A stretch of DNA of 43,446 bases from Bradyrhizobium sp. (GTDB lineage Bacteria; Pseudomonadota; Alphaproteobacteria; Rhizobiales; Xanthobacteraceae), in contig NZ_JAURXB010000178.1 of the NCBI RefSeq assembly GCF_030654605.1, forward strand, positions 1 through 43,446, given 5' to 3'. Every line of letters begins with the position of its first letter. Position 1 is the stretch's first letter. Under the pieces are notes generated by a model, which was not told where the DNA came from, ran no database searches, and saw nothing but the letters and a program-made list of their open reading frames with translations. Positions 9,115-17,762 of this stretch are shown here, in pieces. Made by a program: the position numbers and the translations under genes.

Positions 9115-10563
9115 CTAGCGCTTCGCGCTGGCCAGCTCGGCGGAGCTTTGCGCGGCTTCGGCGAGCTTCGCCGAGATTTCCGCGGTTTGCGCCGTGGTAC
9201 CCCAGCTCGGCGCCTCGCTGCCGTCGCCCCAGTTGCGCGGCCGGTAGAAGGTATGCACGCCGGTCTTGTACATTCTCTTCATCTCGCTGACCCAGGACGG
9301 GCGCACCCAATAGGCGTGGTAGTGGGTCGATTTCGCCACCTCCGGCAGCCAGAGCTGGCCGTCGAGCATCGCTTTGGCGATCTTCCTGGCGCGGTCCCAC
9401 ATGTCGGGCTCTTTCACCACGTCGGGATTGTTGTCGCAGGCGAAGGTGAACTGGCAGGCGAGATGGCGGTGCTTGTTCTGGTAGACCACGCCGCACACCG
9501 TATCGGGGTATTTGCCGGAGAAGGCGCGGTTCAGCACCACCTGTGCCACCGCGATCTGGCCGCGCACGGCTTCGCCGCGCGCCTCGAAATAGATCACTTC
9601 CGTCAGGCATTTTTCCGACCTGGCGCGTGACTTTTCGTCCAGGAGGCCGAGGCGCTCGGCCGGTGTCTTGACGCGCTGGTTGTCGGAATTGACTTCGCCC
9701 TTGGCGGCAATGCTCTCGCCGCTCTCGACAACCTTCGACGGCTCGTCGGCCGGCGGCGGCAGCGACGCCATCACCTTCAGGTCCGGATCGGGCGGACGCG
9801 GCAGCACGATCATCGGCTCTTCGCCGGGTTGCCAGCGCTCCATGCTCTCGGCCGAACCGAGCGAGGAGCTTCCGAAAAACAGGCTGGAGGTCTTGAACGA
9901 GAAATGGTCGCGCGCCGGCGCCGGTTCGACTGCCGTAACGGCGCTGGACGGGGCTTTCAGTTCGTCGAGCGGCTGGGCCTCGAGCGACATCGCAACATCG
10001 TAATGCGCCAGCGGCGGCGCGCTCAGCGCGGCCGCGAGTTCCGGATCGAGTTTTGCAGGCTCGGCATCCGGGACAGCATCGGCGGTTTTGGCGCCCTTGA
10101 CGGATGCATTCGAAGTCGATGGATCTTCCTGCGCGGGCGCGCCCCCGGCGGGCGCCGGCGCAGTCGGTTCGGGCGTGACCGTGACGAGGCGGTCACCCTT
10201 CAGGGTACGGTCGACCCGCGGGAAATCGGACACCTGATAGCGCGGCGGCGCCTGCACGATCGGATTGCGCGTCACCGAGCCCGTGATGTCGATGCCCTGA
10301 TTGTCGAGACGGGCCAGCCGATAGCTCACGGTCTGCGGCGTGGCGGTGCCGATCGGGCGGCCGAAGCTGTAGGTGGCGAGCTGGATATTGCTGGCGGCGG
10401 AGGAGACGCGCTTCTGCCAGCGTTCGGCGACACCGGGCTGCCTTGCCAGCAGTGATGCGATATCCTGGTATCCTAGCTCGGTCGGGATCAATGCGAAGAT
10501 GCAAAGACCCAGACCGAAGGGCGCAAAACGCGCGCCCTTCGGCCGGTTACGCACTACTGACAT
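9115..10563 (-). CDS. Cell wall hydrolase, SleB-type catalytic domain
   Basis: A 482-aa envelope protein with an N-terminal hydrophobic anchor or signal (about residues 12-28, FAPFGLGLCIFALIPTE), a 280-residue Pro/Ala/Ser-rich linker, and a C-terminal Hydrolase_2/SleB-like domain at about 320-445. The domain shows the active-site region CLTEVIYFEARGE, in which the glutamate is the expected catalytic acid, then GQIAVAQVVLNRAFSGKYP, CGVVYQN, CQFTFACD and AYWVRPSW. Such enzymes cut peptidoglycan glycan strands and act in growth or division in non-sporulating Alphaproteobacteria. The final 35 residues (AQTAEISAKLAEAAQSSAEL) form a probable helix. It is convergent with nadC, with a repeat between them. 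Confidence 0.9.
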   Translation of the reverse strand: MSVVRNRPKGARFAPFGLGLCIFALIPTELGYQDIASLLARQPGVAERWQKRVSSAASNIQLATYSFGRPIGTATPQTVSYRLARLDNQGIDITGSVTRNPIVQAPPRYQVSDFPRVDRTLKGDRLVTVTPEPTAPAPAGGAPAQEDPSTSNASVKGAKTADAVPDAEPAKLDPELAAALSAPPLAHYDVAMSLEAQPLDELKAPSSAVTAVEPAPARDHFSFKTSSLFFGSSSLGSAESMERWQPGEEPMIVLPRPPDPDLKVMASLPPPADEPSKVVESGESIAAKGEVNSDNQRVKTPAERLGLLDEKSRARSEKCLTEVIYFEARGEAVRGQIAVAQVVLNRAFSGKYPDTVCGVVYQNKHRHLACQFTFACDNNPDVVKEPDMWDRARKIAKAMLDGQLWLPEVAKSTHYHAYWVRPSWVSEMKRMYKTGVHTFYRPRNWGDGSEAPSWGTTAQTAEISAKLAEAAQSSAELASAKR

Positions 10564-10849
10564 CGATTACGCTCACGCAACGCTTACACACACAAAATCG
10601 AATTTCAGTACATCCGTAAAATTCGATCTTTTTTGTTGGTATCGAATTTAGGTTGCCGGGGCGTTAATCAGGGTTGCAGACGCGATACACGCAAGGGAAC
10701 GTTGCAGGTTGCGCAATGGCTTCGAAAAGCTTGGTAAACAGGCGCCCGACGAAAATGGTAAACGTCGCGTCAACGAAGTTGATGAACAAATTAACGGCCG
10801 CGTGTGATTGTTTTGTCCCCGCATCACTACGGGAGCAGCAGTTCCACAT
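10564..10849. other. A/T-rich gene-free stretch upstream of cell wall hydrolase
   Basis: This 286-bp part of the hydrolase-ppdK gap has no plausible gene. It is A/T-rich near 10590-10650 and holds short runs such as AATTCGATCTTTTTTG that could be promoter elements for the hydrolase. At 10815-10835 it contains GTCCCCGCA-N2-ACTACGGGAG, the second copy of the motif seen at 3041-3061. Confidence 0.5.
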
Positions 10850-10940
10850 CGTCATGGCCGGACTTGTTCCGGCCATCCACGTCTTCGCTTCGACGCATGG
10901 CCCAAAGACGTGGATGCCCGGGACAAGCCCGGGCATGACG
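10850..10940. repeat. Long-hairpin intergenic repeat, family P (copy 1)
   Basis: A 91-bp inverted repeat with ends CGTCATGGCCGG and CCCGGGCATGACG, inner arms ATCCACGTCTT and AGACGTGGAT, and a loop CGCTTCGACGCATGGCCC. Each arm also folds on itself (GGCCGGACTTGTTCCGGCC; GCCCGGGACAAGCCCGGGC). A second copy of almost identical length is at 36530-36619. It lies downstream of ppdK. Confidence 0.85.
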
Positions 10941-10970
10941 ACGTCTCTATAAGTCCCCGCGCCGAAGGCC

Positions 10971-13841
10971 TCAGGCCTGGCTGGCGACGGGCTTGCCGAG
11001 GGCGGCTTGCGCTGCGGCCAGCCGCGCGATCGGCACGCGGTAGGGTGAGCAGGACACGTAGTCCAGCCCGATCTCGTGGCAGAACGCCACCGAAGCCGGA
11101 TCGCCGCCGTGCTCGCCGCAGATGCCGACCTTGAGATTGGGGCGGGTCTTGCGGCCGCGCGCCACGCCGATCTTCACCAACTCGCCGACGCCGTCGCGAT
11201 CGACCGAGATGAACGGGTCGATCTCGAGGATTCCCTTGGCGACATAGGTGCCGAGGAAACTCGCGGCATCGTCGCGGCTGATGCCGTAAGTGGTCTGGGT
11301 CAGATCGTTGGTGCCGAACGAGAAGAACTCGGCGGTCCTGGCGATGTCGCCGGCCATCAGGCACGCGCGCGGCAACTCGATCATGGTGCCGACCTGATAG
11401 GCGAGCTTCTTGCCGGTCTCCTTCATCACCGACTGCGCGGTGGAATCGATCCGGCCCTTGATCAGGTCGAACTCGGTCTTGGTTGCGATCAGCGGCACCA
11501 TCACCTCGAGACCAACCGCCTTGCCGGTGCGCTTTTCCGCTTCGACCGCGGCCTCGAAGATGGCGCGCGCCTGCATCTCGGCGATTTCAGGATAGGCGAT
11601 GGCGAGGCGGCAGCCGCGGAAGCCGAGCATCGGATTGAACTCGGCGAGATCGCGGGCGCGATCGGCGAGGCGCCGCGGATCGGTGTTCATCGCGCGCGCG
11701 ACTTCCTCGATCTCGGCCTGGGTGTGCGGCAGGAACTCGTGCAGCGGCGGATCGAGCAGCCGGACCGTCACCGGCAGGCCCTTCATGATCTCGAACAGCT
11801 CGACGAAATCGGCGCGCTGCATCGGCAGCAGTTTGGCCAGCGCGGCACGACGGGTCTGTTCGTCCTCGGCGAGAATCATCTCACGCACGGTGCGGATCCG
11901 GGTTTCCTCGAAGAACATGTGCTCGGTGCGGCACAGCCCGATGCCCTCGCCGCCGAATTTGATCGCGGTGCGCGCGTCGTCGGGGGTGTCGGCGTTGACG
12001 CGAACGCCGAGCTTGCGGAAGGAATCGGCCCAGCCCATCAGCGTGCCGAATTCGCCGGACATCGCCGGCTCGATCATCGGCATCCGGCCGGCCAGCACCT
12101 GGCCCAGCGATCCATCGATGGTGATGACGTCGCCGGTCTTGAAGGTGCGCGTACCGATGCTCATGGTGCCGCGGCCGTAATCGACGCGGATCGAGCCGCA
12201 GCCGGAGACGCAGGGCTTGCCCATGCCGCGTGCGACCACCGCCGCATGCGAGGTCATGCCGCCGCGAGTCGTCAGGATGCCTTCGGCGGCGTGCATGCCG
12301 TGAATGTCTTCGGGACTGGTTTCGATCCGCACCAGAATGACGTTGCGGCCATCGGCCTGCAGCTTGGCCGCTTCGTCGGATGAGAACACGATTTCGCCGG
12401 AGGCGGCACCCGGCGAAGCCGGCAGGCCGGTGGCGATGACATCGCGCTTGGCGCCGGGATCGATGGTCGGATGCAGCAGCTGGTCGAGCGAGGCGGGATC
12501 GATCCGCGACACCGCTTCCTTCTTCGAGATCAGACCTTCATTGGCGAGTTCGACGGCGATGCGCAGTGCCGCTTTCGCGGTGCGCTTGCCGCCGCGGGTC
12601 TGCAGCATCCACAGCTTGCCCTGCTCGACCGTGAACTCCATGTCCTGCATGTCGCGGTAATGCTTTTCCAGCAGCGTGTAGAACCTGGTCAGTTCCTTGA
12701 ACGCGTCGGGCATCGCGGTTTCCATCGACGCCTTGTCGGAGCCGGATTCCTTGCGCGCATATTCGGTGATGTCCTGCGGCGTGCGGATGCCCGCCACCAC
12801 GTCCTCGCCCTGCGCGTTGATCAGGAATTCGCCGTACAGCTTGCTCTCGCCGGTCGAGGGATTGCGGGTGAACGCAACGCCGGTCGCCGAGGTCTCGCCC
12901 ATATTGCCGAATACCATGGCCTGCACGTTGACCGCGGTGCCCCAGGATTCCGGAATGTCGTGCAGCCGGCGGTAGGTCACCGCGCGCGCGTTCATCCAGG
13001 ATGAAAACACCGCGCCGATCGCGCCCCACAATTGCGCGTGCGGATCCTGCGGGAAATCCTTGCCGGTCTCGCGCGCCACCGCTTCCTTGTAGCGGCCGAC
13101 CAGTTCGACCCAGTCGTCGCCGGTCAGGTCGGTGTCGAGCGTGTAGCCCTGGCTATCCTTGAAGGTATCGAGGATGTCCTCGAAATGATGATGCTCGAAG
13201 CCGAGCACGACATCCGAATACATGGTGATGAAGCGGCGATAGCTGTCATAGGCGAAACGGCGATCGCCCGAGAGTTCCGCCAGCGCTTCCACGGTCTTGT
13301 CGTTGAGACCGAGATTGAGCACGGTGTCCATCATGCCCGGCATCGAGGCGCGGCCGCCGGAGCGCACCGACACCAGCAACGGATTTTTGGTATCGCCGAA
13401 CGCCTTGCCCGTCAGCTTGCCGACATGGTCCAGCGCCTTTTCGACCTGCGTCTTCAGGGCGGCGGGATAGGATTTGTCGTGGGCGTAGAAATAGGTGCAG
13501 ACCGAGGTCGGGATGGTGAAGCCGGGAGGCACCGGCAGACCGAGATTGGCCATCTCGGCGAGGTTGGCGCCCTTGCCGCCGAGCAGGTCGCGCAGGCCGG
13601 CTTTGCCTTCGGCCTTGCCGTCACCGAAGGTGAACACCCATTTGCCGGATTTTGCCACAGCCGCGGGCTTGGCCGTCGACTTGACGTTAGCAGGCTTTTT
13701 CGCGGCCTTCGGCGCCGGCTTGGCCGGGCTCTTCTTCAGCGCATTGCGGGCGCTGACGGGCGGCGCGGCCTTCGCCCGGGCGGGCAAGGAGGGCTTTGAT
13801 TTCGCTGCGGTTTTCTTCAGCTTGGATGCGGCTTTGGCCAT
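10971..13841 (-). CDS. ppdK: Pyruvate, phosphate dikinase
   Basis: It interconverts pyruvate, ATP and Pi with PEP, AMP and PPi, linking C3 metabolites to gluconeogenesis. The 956-aa chain has a 65-residue Lys/Ala/Pro-rich N-terminal tail (KKSPAKPAPKAAKKP) before the family N-terminus near KWVFTFG (67). The ATP-grasp domain follows (LLGGKGANLAEM at 87-98; VSVRSGGRASMPGMMDT at 157-173). The swivelling phosphohistidine domain is TTRGGMTSHAAVVARGMGKP with H532 as the phosphocarrier and T530 as the residue normally phosphorylated by the DUF299 regulatory kinase. The TIM-barrel PEP/pyruvate domain ends with SFGTNDLTQTTYG and CGEHGGDP, where C908 is the catalytic acid/base. It appears intact. The basic tail resembles histone H1-like tails and is unusual for the enzyme. 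It is monocistronic. Confidence 0.97.
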   Translation of the reverse strand: MAKAASKLKKTAAKSKPSLPARAKAAPPVSARNALKKSPAKPAPKAAKKPANVKSTAKPAAVAKSGKWVFTFGDGKAEGKAGLRDLLGGKGANLAEMANLGLPVPPGFTIPTSVCTYFYAHDKSYPAALKTQVEKALDHVGKLTGKAFGDTKNPLLVSVRSGGRASMPGMMDTVLNLGLNDKTVEALAELSGDRRFAYDSYRRFITMYSDVVLGFEHHHFEDILDTFKDSQGYTLDTDLTGDDWVELVGRYKEAVARETGKDFPQDPHAQLWGAIGAVFSSWMNARAVTYRRLHDIPESWGTAVNVQAMVFGNMGETSATGVAFTRNPSTGESKLYGEFLINAQGEDVVAGIRTPQDITEYARKESGSDKASMETAMPDAFKELTRFYTLLEKHYRDMQDMEFTVEQGKLWMLQTRGGKRTAKAALRIAVELANEGLISKKEAVSRIDPASLDQLLHPTIDPGAKRDVIATGLPASPGAASGEIVFSSDEAAKLQADGRNVILVRIETSPEDIHGMHAAEGILTTRGGMTSHAAVVARGMGKPCVSGCGSIRVDYGRGTMSIGTRTFKTGDVITIDGSLGQVLAGRMPMIEPAMSGEFGTLMGWADSFRKLGVRVNADTPDDARTAIKFGGEGIGLCRTEHMFFEETRIRTVREMILAEDEQTRRAALAKLLPMQRADFVELFEIMKGLPVTVRLLDPPLHEFLPHTQAEIEEVARAMNTDPRRLADRARDLAEFNPMLGFRGCRLAIAYPEIAEMQARAIFEAAVEAEKRTGKAVGLEVMVPLIATKTEFDLIKGRIDSTAQSVMKETGKKLAYQVGTMIELPRACLMAGDIARTAEFFSFGTNDLTQTTYGISRDDAASFLGTYVAKGILEIDPFISVDRDGVGELVKIGVARGRKTRPNLKVGICGEHGGDPASVAFCHEIGLDYVSCSPYRVPIARLAAAQAALGKPVASQA

Positions 13842-13932
13842 GGCTTACAAACAATCCGCTGATGGGAGGGAGATGCGCGCCTTACACCACTTTGGGCCGC
13901 CCTGCGCAAGGCGCGAGTTCCCGGTTTGAACC

Positions 13933-14085
13933 CTACTTAAGAAGCTTGAACAGGCCGAGACCCGCCAAACCGATGAAGATCAGATAGATCGCGACCACGA
14001 AATTGAGGAAGCGCGGCATGATCAGAATCAGCACGCCAGCTATGAGCGCCACGATGGGCTGAATATGGGCAGCAGTGATGGTCAT
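13933..14085 (-). CDS. DUF3096 small membrane protein (50 aa)
   Basis: This short gene encodes MTITAAHIQPIVALIAG followed by a second hydrophobic stretch with NFVVAIYLIFIGLAGLGLF. It matches the DUF3096 pattern of about 50 residues, with two membrane helices separated by a PRFLN turn. A good ribosome site (GGAGAG) lies 5 nt before the ATG. The family occurs widely in Proteobacteria, often near stress or housekeeping genes; its function is unknown. It lies just upstream of ppdK on the same strand with a 90-bp gap, so co-transcription is possible. Confidence 0.85.
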   Translation of the reverse strand: MTITAAHIQPIVALIAGVLILIMPRFLNFVVAIYLIFIGLAGLGLFKLLK

Positions 14086-14320
14086 GAATCTCTCCGGTGT
14101 GATGCTGGCGGGGGTCGAATCGACGACCGTATTTTAGCCCCTCGCAGGGTTCCACGATAGGAGACGCCTGTGACCTCAATGGGTTCCGCGACCTCCGGAA
14201 ACTGCCGAAAACTGCAGCTGGGAAACCGTGCTTTTTCCAGGAACGATGCCGCGCGCAACGAATTGGGTACGGATTGCGTGCTGTGCAAAGCCAGCGTGCA
14301 TCAGCCAGAAGGAGTTGCTC

Positions 14321-14683
14321 ATGCGGAACAGGATATTGGCCGTTGCTGCCGTCATCGGCGCCATCGGCGCACCGATCGCGACGCAGGCGCAGAGCGGAAT
14401 CACCACGGGCGCCGCGCGCGGCAACACCGTGGTCATCACCGAATCCGACGGCATCAGTGTCGATCGGCGTCCGGCCTTCCGCGAATATGTCATTCGCGAG
14501 CGGGTGCCGACCTTCACCATCCCCGATCGCGTGGTGGTGGGCGGCGTGCTGCCGGAAGCCGGCATCACCTATTACGACGTGCCGCAGACCTTCGGCCAGA
14601 CCACGTATCGCTACACCGTGGTGAACGGCCAGACCGTGCTGGTCGAACCGCGCACCCGCCGTATCGTTCAGGTGGTCGATTAA
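14321..14683 (+). CDS. DUF1236 domain exported protein
   Basis: A 120-aa secreted protein. The start at 14321 is set by GAAGGAG 6 nt upstream and by the signal peptide MRNRILAVAAVIGAIGAPIA, which ends at TQAQ. The mature part has the DUF1236 signature: a segment with VPTFTIPDRVVVGGVLPEAG, then ITYYDVP, then a C-terminal strand pair YRYTVVNGQTVLVEPRTRRI ending IVQVVD. These proteins are common in Bradyrhizobium and relatives as periplasmic proteins of unknown role. A rho-independent terminator follows at 14744-14781. It is divergent from the DUF3096 gene and stands alone. Confidence 0.9.
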   Translation: MRNRILAVAAVIGAIGAPIATQAQSGITTGAARGNTVVITESDGISVDRRPAFREYVIRERVPTFTIPDRVVVGGVLPEAGITYYDVPQTFGQTTYRYTVVNGQTVLVEPRTRRIVQVVD

Positions 14684-14743
14684 GGGTTCAGTCGCCTGAA
14701 CGACATGTCCGGACGGCCGCAGCGGCGCTTTCCGGACATCAAA

Positions 14744-14781
14744 GGCCCCGTCCGGTCTCCCCCACCGGGCGGGGCTTTTTG
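14744..14781 (+). terminator. Rho-independent terminator after the DUF1236 gene
   Basis: A stem GCCCCGTCCGGT / ACCGGGCGGGGC with one mismatch and a 7-base loop is followed by TTTTT. It sits 60 bp after the DUF1236 stop codon, reading in the gene's direction. Confidence 0.85.
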
Positions 14782-14818
14782 ATTTTGGTACGACTGAGTT
14801 TGGCGCACCATCTCTCAT

Positions 14819-14941
14819 CCGTCGTCCCTGCGAACGCAGGGACCCATAGCCACCGGCGTCCGTTGTTACAGAAGATATCTGACACCTACTTCTCGCCGTA
14901 AAGCCGCGGCGTATGGGTCCCTGCGTTCGCAGGGACGACGG
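14819..14941. repeat. Long-hairpin intergenic repeat, family Q (copy 1)
   Basis: The 123-bp element has perfect outer arms, CCGTCGTCCCTGCGAACGC and its complement near the right end, each extended by AGGGACCCATA / TATGGGTCCCT. Each arm contains its own small hairpin (GTCCCTGCG-AAC-GCAGGGAC). The 60-bp centre is not palindromic. A second copy is at 34420-34540. Confidence 0.85.
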
Positions 14942-15026
14942 ATGACAGATTCCGTTTCAATTCAACAAACGCAGTTTCGCGATCTCGCGGCGCGTCTCGC
15001 CCGAGGTTTGCCATCAATTTTCCTCC

Positions 15027-15253
15027 ACCCTCCGGTCAGAGGGTGCAGGGAAAGCCGGGTGCGCGCTGCACCCGCGGTCTCGTGTGCAATGGGGTAGAGA
15101 TAGGCGGCACACGAGCATACAGGTGAAGCGGAGGCATCCGGCTTTCCCTGCGCAGTGGTTGAAGGCTTATACGCGCTCTCCTCGGTGAGCCCTGCACTTT
15201 TGCCACCGTTGCCCGCGCGTGAGCGCGAACTTGACACCAGCCTTTGGGGTGTC
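15027..15253 (+). ncRNA. Multi-stem structured element, candidate RNA, unidentified
   Basis: At least five perfect stems lie in 230 bp. They are ACCCTC/GAGGGT (15027-15032 with 15039-15044); a 14-bp stem (15045-15058 with 15138-15151); inside it CTCGTGTGC/GCACACGAG (15079-15087 with 15107-15115) and GTGC/GCAC (15059-15062 with 15068-15071); CGCGC-GTGA-GCGCG (15214-15227), whose loop is a GNRA tetraloop on the plus strand; and GACACC/GGTGTC (15233-15238 with 15248-15253). No credible protein is encoded. I have an unverified memory of closely similar text recurring between genes in Bradyrhizobium. A dispersed structured RNA or mobile RNA remnant is possible. Confidence 0.5.
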
Positions 15254-15497
15254 GGAACCACACGACTTCGCCATCCGCATCGGCATCGCCCGTCTCGCGC
15301 GCCGCCACGTCCACCGCAACCCCGCTCCGACGTCCGTGACGTTCGCGAAACGCCCCCTCTGGTTGGGACGGGATGGCTGATTGTATAATCCAATCCCAGC
15401 TTCTGGAAAACAGAAATATTTTTTCGCTAGGGACTTGACACGATTTCGGCTAATCGGAAGTGATTTGCCCGTCGGGTCTCCGCCGTCATTTGGGGTC
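15254..15497. other. Gene-free tail of the structured element
   Basis: This stretch continues the recognisable recurrent text (for example ACCACACGACTTCGCC at 15259) and then becomes A/T-rich near 15378-15430. I see no gene, and no clear terminator for any flanking gene. Confidence 0.4.
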
Positions 15498-15636
15498 CGT
15501 GTCCCGGACGCGGTGCAGCGTTCTTCACGCTGCTCCGCAGAGCCGGGACCCACGGCACCAACACCGCCGCATGGGCCCCGGCTCAGCAGCGCACCACGCC
15601 GCAAGAGCGGCGCGCTGCGCTGCGTCCGGGGCACGA
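15498..15636. repeat. Long-hairpin intergenic repeat, family R (copy 1)
   Basis: The left end reads CGTGTCCCGGACGCGGTGCA and the right end GCGTCCGGGGCACGAG, its imperfect complement. Inside are AGCGTTCTTCACGCTGCTCC and CCGGGACCCA / GGGCCCCGG arms. Copies are at 19491-19618 (inverted relative to this one) and 38541-38673. It directly abuts the glyS stop codon and may terminate that transcript. Confidence 0.85.
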
Positions 15637-15637
15637 G

Positions 15638-17761
15638 CTAATCCTGTATCCTGGAAAAATCCGCCACCGCCCGCGTGGCGGCGCGGATTTCGTTCAGCAG
15701 CTTCAGGCGGTTCTCGCGCACCTTGGCGTCGTCGTCGTTGACCTTGACCTTGTCAAAGAACGCATCCACCGCCGGACGCAGTTTAGCCATCGCACTCATC
15801 GCCGCGGCGAAATCTTCTTTTGCCACCGCGTCGCTGGCTTCCGCCGTCACCTGATCGATCGCTTTCGCCAACGTCTTTTCCTCGTCGAGCGAATAGAGCG
15901 CGGCATCCGGCTCGCCGTCATAGGCCTTGCCGTCCTTCTTCTCCTCGATGCGCAGGATGTTCGCCGCGCGCTTGGTGCCGGCGAGCAGGTTCTTGCCGTC
16001 ATCGGTATCGAGGAATTTGCCGAGGGCTTCGACGCGGCGAACCACCATCAGCAGATCGTCTTGCCCCTCGAGCGCAAACACGGCATCGACAAGATCGTGC
16101 CGCGCGCCTTGCTCGCGCAACTGGCCCTTGAGACGATCGGCAAAGAAGGAGAGAAGGTCGATGCATTTCTGTTCGACTTGCCGACCATTCCAGTCCTTCA
16201 ATCCCTTGGCGTTACCGAACCCCGATATGTGATTATCGGTCACCGGGATCAAGCGAACACGGATGCTGTTTTCGACGATCAATCTGATGGTCCCAAGCGC
16301 CGCCCTGCGCAACGCATACGGATCTTTGCTTCCCGTCGGCTTCTCATCGATCGCCCAGAACCCAACCAACGTGTCGAGCTTGTCCGCCAGCGCTACTACG
16401 ACACTCACCGCTTCGGTGGGCACGCGATCAGTCGGCCCCTGCGGCTTATAATGTTCCTCGCTCGCGGCGGCGACGGAAGCATCTTCGCCCTGCGCCAGCG
16501 CGTAATACTTGCCCATCAAGCCTTGCAACTCGGGGAATTCGCCCACCACCTCGGTCAGCAAGTCCGCCTTGCAGAGGCGCGCCGCGCGCTTGGCTTTCTC
16601 GACATCGGCCCCAACCAGCGGTGCGATCTCTGCCGCCAGCCGCTCGATCCGCTTGATGCGCTCGCCCTGGGTGCCGAGCTTTTCGTGAAACACGATGTTC
16701 TCGAATTTCGGCAGCCGGTCTTCCAGCTTTGTCTTCAGATCGGTCTCATAGAAAAACTTCGCGTCGCTCAGCCGCGCGCGGATCACGCGCTCGTTGCCGG
16801 CGATGATGGCCTTGCCGCCGTCGCTGGCCTCGATGTTGGCGGTGAGGATGAACTTGTTGGTGAGTTTTCCGGTTTTGGGATCGCTCACCACAAAACACTT
16901 CTGGTTATTGCGGATCGTGGCGCGGATCACTTCGCCCGGGATCGACAAGAATTCCGGATCGAACGAGCCCATCAGCACGACCGGCCATTCGACCAGTCCG
17001 GAAACCTCGTCGAGCAGCACCTGGTCCTCGACCAGCTCGAAGTTCTGGGCCTGCGCCAGGGTTTTGGCGTCGGTGAGGATGGCGTCCTTGCGGCGCTGCG
17101 GGTCGAGCACCACTTTCGCATCCAGCAGTTTCGCCTCGTAATCCTCGAAACGGCGCACCGGGATCGCGGCCGGAGCCATGAAGCGATGACCAAAGGTGGT
17201 CTGGCCGGCCTCGATGCCGTCGATGGCGAATTTCACCACTTCGGGTGTTTCGGTTTCGAGCCCGAAGGTCGCGACGATGGCATGCAGCGGCCGCACCCAG
17301 CTCAGCGCGCCGGGCCTGCCGGAGCGTTCGCCCCAGCGCATCTGCTTCGGCCACGGGAAAGTGCGGATGATCACCGGCAGGATATCGGCGAGCACGTCCA
17401 GCGTGGCGCGGCCGGGCTTTTCGATCAGCGCGATGTAGAAATCGCCCTTCTTGGGGTCGTGCTGGATCTTGGCTTCGTCGAGCGACTTCAGCCCGGTGGC
17501 TTTCAGGAAGCCCTGCACCGCCGCGTCGGGGCCGCCGACGCGCGGGCCCTTGCGCTCTTCCTTCAAATCCGATTGGCGCGCGGGAATGCCGTGCACCGTC
17601 AACGTCAGCCGCCGCGGCGTCGCGAACGCTTTTGCACCCTCATAGACCAGGCCCTCGGCGACGAGCTTGTCGGTCACCATCCGGCGCAGATCGTCAGCCG
17701 CCTTCGCCTGCATGCGCGCGGGAATTTCTTCGGAGAACAGTTCCAGGAGAAGATCGGGCAT
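15638..17761 (-). CDS. glyS: Glycyl-tRNA synthetase, beta subunit
   Basis: This is the tRNA-binding partner of GlyQ in the bacterial alpha2-beta2 glycyl-tRNA synthetase. The 707-aa length suits the family. It opens with the beta-subunit signature [18 protein letters not shown], includes the conserved [16 protein letters not shown] and [17 protein letters not shown] segments, and has the HD-like middle ([20 protein letters not shown]) and the C-terminal anticodon-binding helices with [13 protein letters not shown]. It is complete. Its start codon lies 1 bp after the DUF559 gene's stop codon, and its ribosome site (GGGAGGG) is formed by the flank of the palindromic repeat there. Translation is therefore probably coupled to the inserted gene. 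Confidence 0.97.
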   Translation of the reverse strand: MPDLLLELFSEEIPARMQAKAADDLRRMVTDKLVAEGLVYEGAKAFATPRRLTLTVHGIPARQSDLKEERKGPRVGGPDAAVQGFLKATGLKSLDEAKIQHDPKKGDFYIALIEKPGRATLDVLADILPVIIRTFPWPKQMRWGERSGRPGALSWVRPLHAIVATFGLETETPEVVKFAIDGIEAGQTTFGHRFMAPAAIPVRRFEDYEAKLLDAKVVLDPQRRKDAILTDAKTLAQAQNFELVEDQVLLDEVSGLVEWPVVLMGSFDPEFLSIPGEVIRATIRNNQKCFVVSDPKTGKLTNKFILTANIEASDGGKAIIAGNERVIRARLSDAKFFYETDLKTKLEDRLPKFENIVFHEKLGTQGERIKRIERLAAEIAPLVGADVEKAKRAARLCKADLLTEVVGEFPELQGLMGKYYALAQGEDASVAAASEEHYKPQGPTDRVPTEAVSVVVALADKLDTLVGFWAIDEKPTGSKDPYALRRAALGTIRLIVENSIRVRLIPVTDNHISGFGNAKGLKDWNGRQVEQKCIDLLSFFADRLKGQLREQGARHDLVDAVFALEGQDDLLMVVRRVEALGKFLDTDDGKNLLAGTKRAANILRIEEKKDGKAYDGEPDAALYSLDEEKTLAKAIDQVTAEASDAVAKEDFAAAMSAMAKLRPAVDAFFDKVKVNDDDAKVRENRLKLLNEIRAATRAVADFSRIQD

Positions 17762-17762
17762 C

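Noticed and set aside
14962..15634. Several overlapping frames of 80-155 aa around the structured element
   Set aside because: They run through stem-loop and repeat sequence in multiple frames without ribosome sites; they are shadows of non-coding elements.
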